Of a stretch of 43,755 nucleotides of DNA, positions 39,843-43,755 are shown piece by piece. Below the pieces are notes generated by a model. The model was not told where the DNA came from, did no database searches, and saw only the letters and a list, made by a program, of their open reading frames with translations. The stretch covers positions 1 to 43,755 of the forward strand of contig JAAUZV010000009.1 in assembly GCA_014804425.1 (NCBI GenBank), given 5' to 3'. The position numbers and the translations under genes were made by a program. The stretch comes from Lachnospiraceae bacterium (GTDB lineage Bacteria; Bacillota; Clostridia; Lachnospirales; Lachnospiraceae). Numbering within the stretch: the stretch's first letter is position 1; every line of letters begins with the position of its first letter.

Positions 39843-41027
39843 CTATTTATTTCTCTGTAAAAAGTCCGGAATCTTTAAGGATTTCTCCTCCACCGTACTC
39901 CTTAAATCAGCCGGTCTCTGCAGACTCGGTCTGCTTGCCGTTCCCGTCGATGCTCCTGCGGTCGAGGTTTGGAAATTCAGATTTCCCGTCATCGGCTTCT
40001 TGATCGGTGTCGGGCTGACCTTGGTCGGGAACGTGCCGAACGAGGTTCCGAATTTGCCCGCCTGTGCCGCCGCCTGCGCATCATCCAAGCCCGTCGCGAT
40101 GACCGTGATCGTACAGGAATCCGTCATGGACGCGTCATACATCGCACCAAAGATGATATTCACATCATCCCCTGCCAGATTCTGTACATAGCTTGCCGCA
40201 TCATTGGCATCCGTAAGCGAAATATCACCGGATACATTGACGATCACATGCGTTGCGCCGTTGATCGTCGTCTCAAGCAGCGGAGATTCCACCGCCATCT
40301 TGACCGCATCGCTTGCCTTATCGTCTCCCTTGCCGAAACCGATACCGATATGGGCGATACCCTTGTCCTTCATGACTGTCTGTACATCCGCAAAATCCAG
40401 ATTGATGATCGCGGGAACATTGATCAGATCCGTGATTCCCTGCACGGCCTGCTGTAATACCTCATCCGCCTTTTTCAACGCCTCCGGCATGGTTGTCCGA
40501 CGGTCAACGATTTCTAAAAGCTTGTCATTCGGAATGACGATCAGCGTATCCACACTTTCCTTGAGCTTCTCAATACCGGAAACGGCGTTTAACATTCTCG
40601 CCTTTGCCTCAAACCGAAACGGCTTTGTCACAACGCCGACGGTCAAAATGTCCATGTCCTTTGCAATCTTTGCTACGACCGGTGCAGCACCCGTTCCGGT
40701 ACCGCCTCCCATACCGCATGTGACAAAGACCATGTCCGAACCGCGCAGCGCCGCGGTAATATCTTCCATGCTCTCCTCTGCCGCTTTCTCACCCACTTCG
40801 GGCTTCGCACCCGCGCCAAGCCCCTTGGTCAGCTTTTCGCCGATCTGGATCAGCTTCGGTGCCTTACATAACTGCAAAGCCTGTTTATCCGTATTGATAC
40901 CGATAAAATCCACCCCATCAATACTCTCATCGACCATTCTATTTACAGCGTTATTACCGGCACCGCCCACACCGACTACGATGATTTTGGCAGCGGATTC
41001 GGCATCGCTTTGCATAATCTCTATCAA
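39843..41027 (-). CDS. ftsZ: Cell division protein FtsZ
   Basis: A 394-aa tubulin-like GTPase that forms the division ring. GTP-binding features: [17 protein letters not shown], the tubulin signature [20 protein letters not shown], and the T7-loop region [15 protein letters not shown]. The C terminus has a Ser/Thr/Pro-rich linker and the conserved end [10 protein letters not shown] that binds FtsA/SepF. I keep the TTG start at 41027 ([10 protein letters not shown]), which sits nine bases after GGAGG; the ATG at 41015 is the alternative. It follows ftsQ by about 110 bases and precedes the MITE-like unit and spoIIGA. Confidence 0.97.
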   Translation of the reverse strand: MIEIMQSDAESAAKIIVVGVGGAGNNAVNRMVDESIDGVDFIGINTDKQALQLCKAPKLIQIGEKLTKGLGAGAKPEVGEKAAEESMEDITAALRGSDMVFVTCGMGGGTGTGAAPVVAKIAKDMDILTVGVVTKPFRFEAKARMLNAVSGIEKLKESVDTLIVIPNDKLLEIVDRRTTMPEALKKADEVLQQAVQGITDLINVPAIINLDFADVQTVMKDKGIAHIGIGFGKGDDKASDAVKMAVESPLLETTINGATHVIVNVSGDISLTDANDAASYVQNLAGDDVNIIFGAMYDASMTDSCTITVIATGLDDAQAAAQAGKFGTSFGTFPTKVSPTPIKKPMTGNLNFQTSTAGASTGTASRPSLQRPADLRSTVEEKSLKIPDFLQRNK

Positions 41028-41137
41028 GATCAGGTTCCTCCTTCAAGTTATTCCCTTTTTACTCCATCCTAATTATCATATATTCATTCACTAAATTTAT
41101 CAACCTATTTTTTCACTTTTTTTCAAAGATGTCACAT

Positions 41138-41872
41138 CTAATCCTCCGTGAATGTTACGTTATCGGAGGTGTCCTGATAATCTCTCATATCCAAGACGCC
41201 GCTCTTCCCTGTCAGACTCGGCAGAATATGCTGCAGTCTGGTCACTTTCTCGTCAATATAATCGCTTGTCCCCAAAATCACGCGGACATTGCCGAAATAG
41301 ACCGTCATTTCATAATCCTCGGAAAAAAAGATCCGGTCTGCGGCAAGCTTATACTTTGACAAAAGCTGCGTGATGCTCAGGATGCTTCCGAATACCGAGC
41401 TGTCCTCGATCGGAAGCGGTTCATATAATGTTACGGATTCAAAGCTTAAGCCGCTCACCTGTGGGATGCCGTCCGTCCGCTGCGCCGCGCTCTCCACCAC
41501 GATCCCGTCCTTATCAAAATAGAAATACCTGCCGAGGTAGTTGACATAGCCCGCAAGCGATTTCTCATAGACCATGATCTTTACCGTATCGCGCGAAAGA
41601 ATTTTAATGTCCATCGCCTGTACGAACGGAATGCTCGTTATTTCCTTATTTTTATACATAAAGGAAAGAACGATCGAATTATGCGCGAACCTGCCGCCCA
41701 TGACATAATCAATGATCTCCTCATCCGAATAATGGGTATTGCCCTCCACATACACTGTCGTGATCCGGTAATTCTTCCATATGTAAAGCCCAGTGCCTGC
41801 CAGTCCCACAAGCACGGTACAGACAGCGATGAGAATGATGAGTCTGATCTTGTGCTTCCTTTGTTTTTTCAT
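41138..41872 (-). CDS. ftsQ: Cell division protein FtsQ/DivIB
   Basis: A 244-aa bitopic membrane protein of the divisome. Basic cytoplasmic tail MKKQRKHKIRL, one membrane helix (IILIAVCTVLVGLAGTGLYI), then a POTRA domain (YRITTVYVEGNTHYSDEEII) and the FtsQ/DivIB beta domain (FVQAMDIKILSRDTVKIMVY, GRYFYFDKDGIVVES, and ILGTSDYIDEKVTRLQHILP). Role: links early and late division proteins (with DivIC and FtsL) to septal peptidoglycan synthesis. Starts 2 bases after the ftsW stop, so the two are coupled. Confidence 0.9.
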   Translation of the reverse strand: MKKQRKHKIRLIILIAVCTVLVGLAGTGLYIWKNYRITTVYVEGNTHYSDEEIIDYVMGGRFAHNSIVLSFMYKNKEITSIPFVQAMDIKILSRDTVKIMVYEKSLAGYVNYLGRYFYFDKDGIVVESAAQRTDGIPQVSGLSFESVTLYEPLPIEDSSVFGSILSITQLLSKYKLAADRIFFSEDYEMTVYFGNVRVILGTSDYIDEKVTRLQHILPSLTGKSGVLDMRDYQDTSDNVTFTED

Positions 41873-41874
41873 GC

Positions 41875-43053
41875 TCAGATTTCCTTTAACTCAATGTGGC
41901 GCGCCACGCTTAAGACCAAGCCGATCTCTATGAGCAAAAACATGACGGACGAGCCGCCGTAGCTGATGAACGGAAGCGAGATTCCCGTTGTCGGTATCGA
42001 ATTCGTCACGACCGCCACATTCAAAATGACCTGTATGGACAAATGCCCGATGACGCCGACGACGATCATTGCGCCGAATAAGTCCCGTGCGTTGTTCGCA
42101 ATGATCATGCACCGCCAGATGAGCAGGGCAAACAAAAGAATGACCGCGATCGCTCCGAACAGGCCAAGCTCCTCACAGATAACGCTGAAGATCATATCAT
42201 TCTGCGCCTCCGGGATAAACCCGAGCTTCTGCATGCTCTGCCCCAAGCCCTTTCCGAAAATGCCGCCGGAACCGATGGCATAAAGCGCCTGAAGCGTCTG
42301 AAACGCCGTGTCGTTGGAATACTGCTCGGGATGCAGCCACGCCAATACTCTCTGTCCGCGGAACTCCCCCGTACCGCCCTGATTGACGATATAGAGCACG
42401 ATCGCCGCCGCTAACGCGATCACGATCAGCCCGGCAATGACGAACTTTTTGTAATCGGGGCTCGCGACAAAGAGCATGACGACCGCAATGCCGAGCACAA
42501 TGATCGCGGAGCTTAAGTTACTGGATATTCTGTAAATAAGTAAAAACAAAACACCCGCAAACCCAATGATGACCGCAGCGCCCTTCATGGTGCGTATGCT
42601 TTTTCCCATCTTGCATACAAGACTTGCCAAAAACAGAATGATTCCGAGCTTTGCAACCTCTGCGGGCTGTAAGGACATACCAAGATTCAGCCATCTGGTC
42701 GCGCCGTTTCTGGTAATGCCGAGCGGCGTTAACAGCAGAAGCACGAGCACGATCGAGCCAATATAGGCAAGGAGCGCAAACTTCTCCCACTTATGATAAT
42801 CCACCCGTGCAAAAAAGAACATTGCCACCAGACCGAGCGCTGTGGAAACTGCCTGTTTTTTTAAGTAAAACGCGGAATCATAATCACAGGCCGCCGAAAT
42901 GCCCGCCTCATATGAGCTTGTCGAATAGATCATGATCAATCCGAAGCCCAGCAGAAACAGGATGACAAACAATAAGCTATAATCAAAATAATATTCACTT
43001 TTTACATGGAATCTTGAACGTGTTCTTGTTCTTGTACCTGCTCCCTGTGCCAA
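41875..43053 (-). CDS. ftsW: FtsW/SpoVE-type SEDS peptidoglycan polymerase
   Basis: A 392-aa protein with about ten membrane helices. The N terminus is cytoplasmic, Arg/Thr-rich (MAQGAGTRTRTRSRFHVKSE), then LLFVILFLLGFGLIMIYSTS. SEDS motifs seen: GATRWLNLGMSLQPAEVAKLG, RVLAWLHPEQYSNDTAFQT, QALYAIGSGGIFGKGLGQSM, FIPEAQNDMIFSVICEELGL and TGISLPFISYGGSSVMF. These proteins polymerise lipid II with a partner class B PBP at the septum or spore cortex. TTG start with AAGGG eight bases upstream, 15 bases after murD. Its place between murD and ftsQ fits the division cluster; it could be the vegetative FtsW or the sporulation paralogue SpoVE. Confidence 0.93.
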   Translation of the reverse strand: MAQGAGTRTRTRSRFHVKSEYYFDYSLLFVILFLLGFGLIMIYSTSSYEAGISAACDYDSAFYLKKQAVSTALGLVAMFFFARVDYHKWEKFALLAYIGSIVLVLLLLTPLGITRNGATRWLNLGMSLQPAEVAKLGIILFLASLVCKMGKSIRTMKGAAVIIGFAGVLFLLIYRISSNLSSAIIVLGIAVVMLFVASPDYKKFVIAGLIVIALAAAIVLYIVNQGGTGEFRGQRVLAWLHPEQYSNDTAFQTLQALYAIGSGGIFGKGLGQSMQKLGFIPEAQNDMIFSVICEELGLFGAIAVILLFALLIWRCMIIANNARDLFGAMIVVGVIGHLSIQVILNVAVVTNSIPTTGISLPFISYGGSSVMFLLIEIGLVLSVARHIELKEI

Positions 43054-43068
43054 TCTACCATCCCTTTC

Positions 43069-43755
43069 CTAAGGCATTCTCTCTACCAGATCCTTAAACA
43101 TCCTGCCGCGCACTTCATAATTCGGAAACATGCCCCAGCTTGCGCATGCGGGAGAAAGCAGCACCGCATCTCCCGGCTCCGCTTTTTCTCTGCATATCTC
43201 CATCGCTTCTTCCAAACCGTCCGCCATGACGATATCCGTAAAACCGTGCGCCCTCGCGCACGCGGCGATCTTTTCCCTCGTCTGACCGATCAGTACGAGA
43301 CATTTCACCTTGCCGTCAAACGCCTCGATCCATTCATCATACTCGCTCTGCTTATCGTAGCCGCCGCCGATCAAAACCGTCGGCTTTTTCATGGCGCGGA
43401 TTCCCTGAATCGCCGCGTCGGGATTCGTCCCCTTAGAATCATTATAATAATCCACGCCGTTTTTCGTCGCCACGAACTCAATGCGGTGCTCTACCGCCCG
43501 GAATTCCCGTACCGTATGTAAGATCCGCTCCTTCGGCACACCCAGAGCTTCCGTGATCGCCATTGCAGCCATGATATTTTCATAATTGCAGACGCCGACC
43601 AGCTTTGTCTCCTGCACGCTCATCAGCCGCTCGGTATTCCCGTCCTGCGCGCGGAAGATTTCTTCACCCTCAAGGAAGTAGCCGTCCGCAAGCCGCTCTT
43701 TGGAAGAAAAGAACACGACTCTTGCAGGGCAGCGTTTTGCAAACGCACGGGTATC
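43069..43755 (-). CDS. murD: UDP-N-acetylmuramoylalanine--D-glutamate ligase (C-terminal part)
   Basis: The C-terminal 229 residues of MurD are in the window; the frame runs off the right edge, so the start is missing. MurD adds D-glutamate to UDP-MurNAc-L-alanine in peptidoglycan synthesis. Seen: end of the central domain (ERLMSVQETKLVGVCNYENI, MAAMAITEALGVPKERI), the domain-3 start REFRAVEHRIEFVATKNGVD and YYNDSKGTNPDAAIQGIRAM with the conserved DSKGTN, and the C-terminal VLLSPACASWGMFPNYEVRG. Overlaps nothing; the next gene ftsW begins 15 bases after the stop. Confidence 0.96.
   Translation of the reverse strand, partial: DTRAFAKRCPARVVFFSSKERLADGYFLEGEEIFRAQDGNTERLMSVQETKLVGVCNYENIMAAMAITEALGVPKERILHTVREFRAVEHRIEFVATKNGVDYYNDSKGTNPDAAIQGIRAMKKPTVLIGGGYDKQSEYDEWIEAFDGKVKCLVLIGQTREKIAACARAHGFTDIVMADGLEEAMEICREKAEPGDAVLLSPACASWGMFPNYEVRGRMFKDLVERMP

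Overview
The window looks like the chromosome of a spore-forming, probably flagellated, low-to-mid GC Clostridia, most likely Lachnospiraceae. The evidence is the gene set (PolC, MEP-pathway IspG/Dxr, SpoIIGA, sigma-E, sigma-G, DivIB/FtsQ, a DUF6033-type protein), strong AGGAGG ribosome binding sites, TTG/GTG starts and a near-perfect sigma-D (flagellar) promoter. No taxonomic search was possible.

Layout. (1) 1-9047, plus strand: the distal tail module of a prophage or phage-tail-like particle. It has a giant tape measure gene split by a 2.05-kb insertion, a tail-fibre-like protein and two small paralogous tail-associated proteins. I read the insertion (277-2323) as a group I self-splicing intron. 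A 12-nt internal guide sequence at 303-314 pairs with exactly the two exon ends, with the diagnostic U-G wobble at the 5' splice site, a terminal G before the 3' exon, and a spliced product that stays in frame. Its cargo is not a recognisable homing endonuclease but an antisense 417-aa zinc-ribbon/glycine-zipper/SHOCT-like protein. The 3' end of the intron carries four tandem stem-loops with different stems but near-identical 7-nt loops. (2) 9048-11829: accessory region with tRNA-Glu(CUC), three minus-strand genes of unknown function (one paralogous to the tail proteins), an XRE repressor with divergent consensus promoters and phased GTTGC boxes, and a 38-aa gene under a near-consensus LexA box. 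(3) 11845-24721, minus strand: the conserved block pyrH-frr-uppS-cdsA-dxr-rseP-ispG-polC (in transcription order), broken between rseP and ispG by decayed or orphan genes. (4) 24766-32104: a cell-surface and motility-linked insertion between pyrH and tsf (bactofilin, polysaccharide deacetylase, LTA-synthase-like sulfatase, a coiled-coil protein, and a DUF6033-type gene under a sigma-D promoter). (5) 32500-34404: tsf and rpsB. (6) 34696-36647: a DUF3592-like membrane protein and a triple-repeat lipoprotein. (7) 36936-43755: sporulation and division genes, murD-ftsW-ftsQ-ftsZ-spoIIGA-sigE on the minus strand, with sigG inverted and converging on sigE.

How they work together. The core genes link translation (rpsB, tsf, frr), UMP synthesis (pyrH), isoprenoid and undecaprenyl-phosphate supply (dxr, ispG, uppS), phospholipid precursor synthesis (cdsA), membrane proteolysis (rseP), replication (polC), septum and peptidoglycan synthesis (murD, ftsW, ftsQ, ftsZ) and the mother-cell/forespore sigma cascade (spoIIGA/sigE, sigG). 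The spoIIG promoter keeps the unusually long -35/-10 spacing known from Spo0A-activated promoters. Intergenic gaps in the core carry a family of related palindromes (AAAGAAYGC/GCRTTCTTT), and a separate ~150-bp MITE-like inverted-repeat unit lies between ftsZ and spoIIGA.
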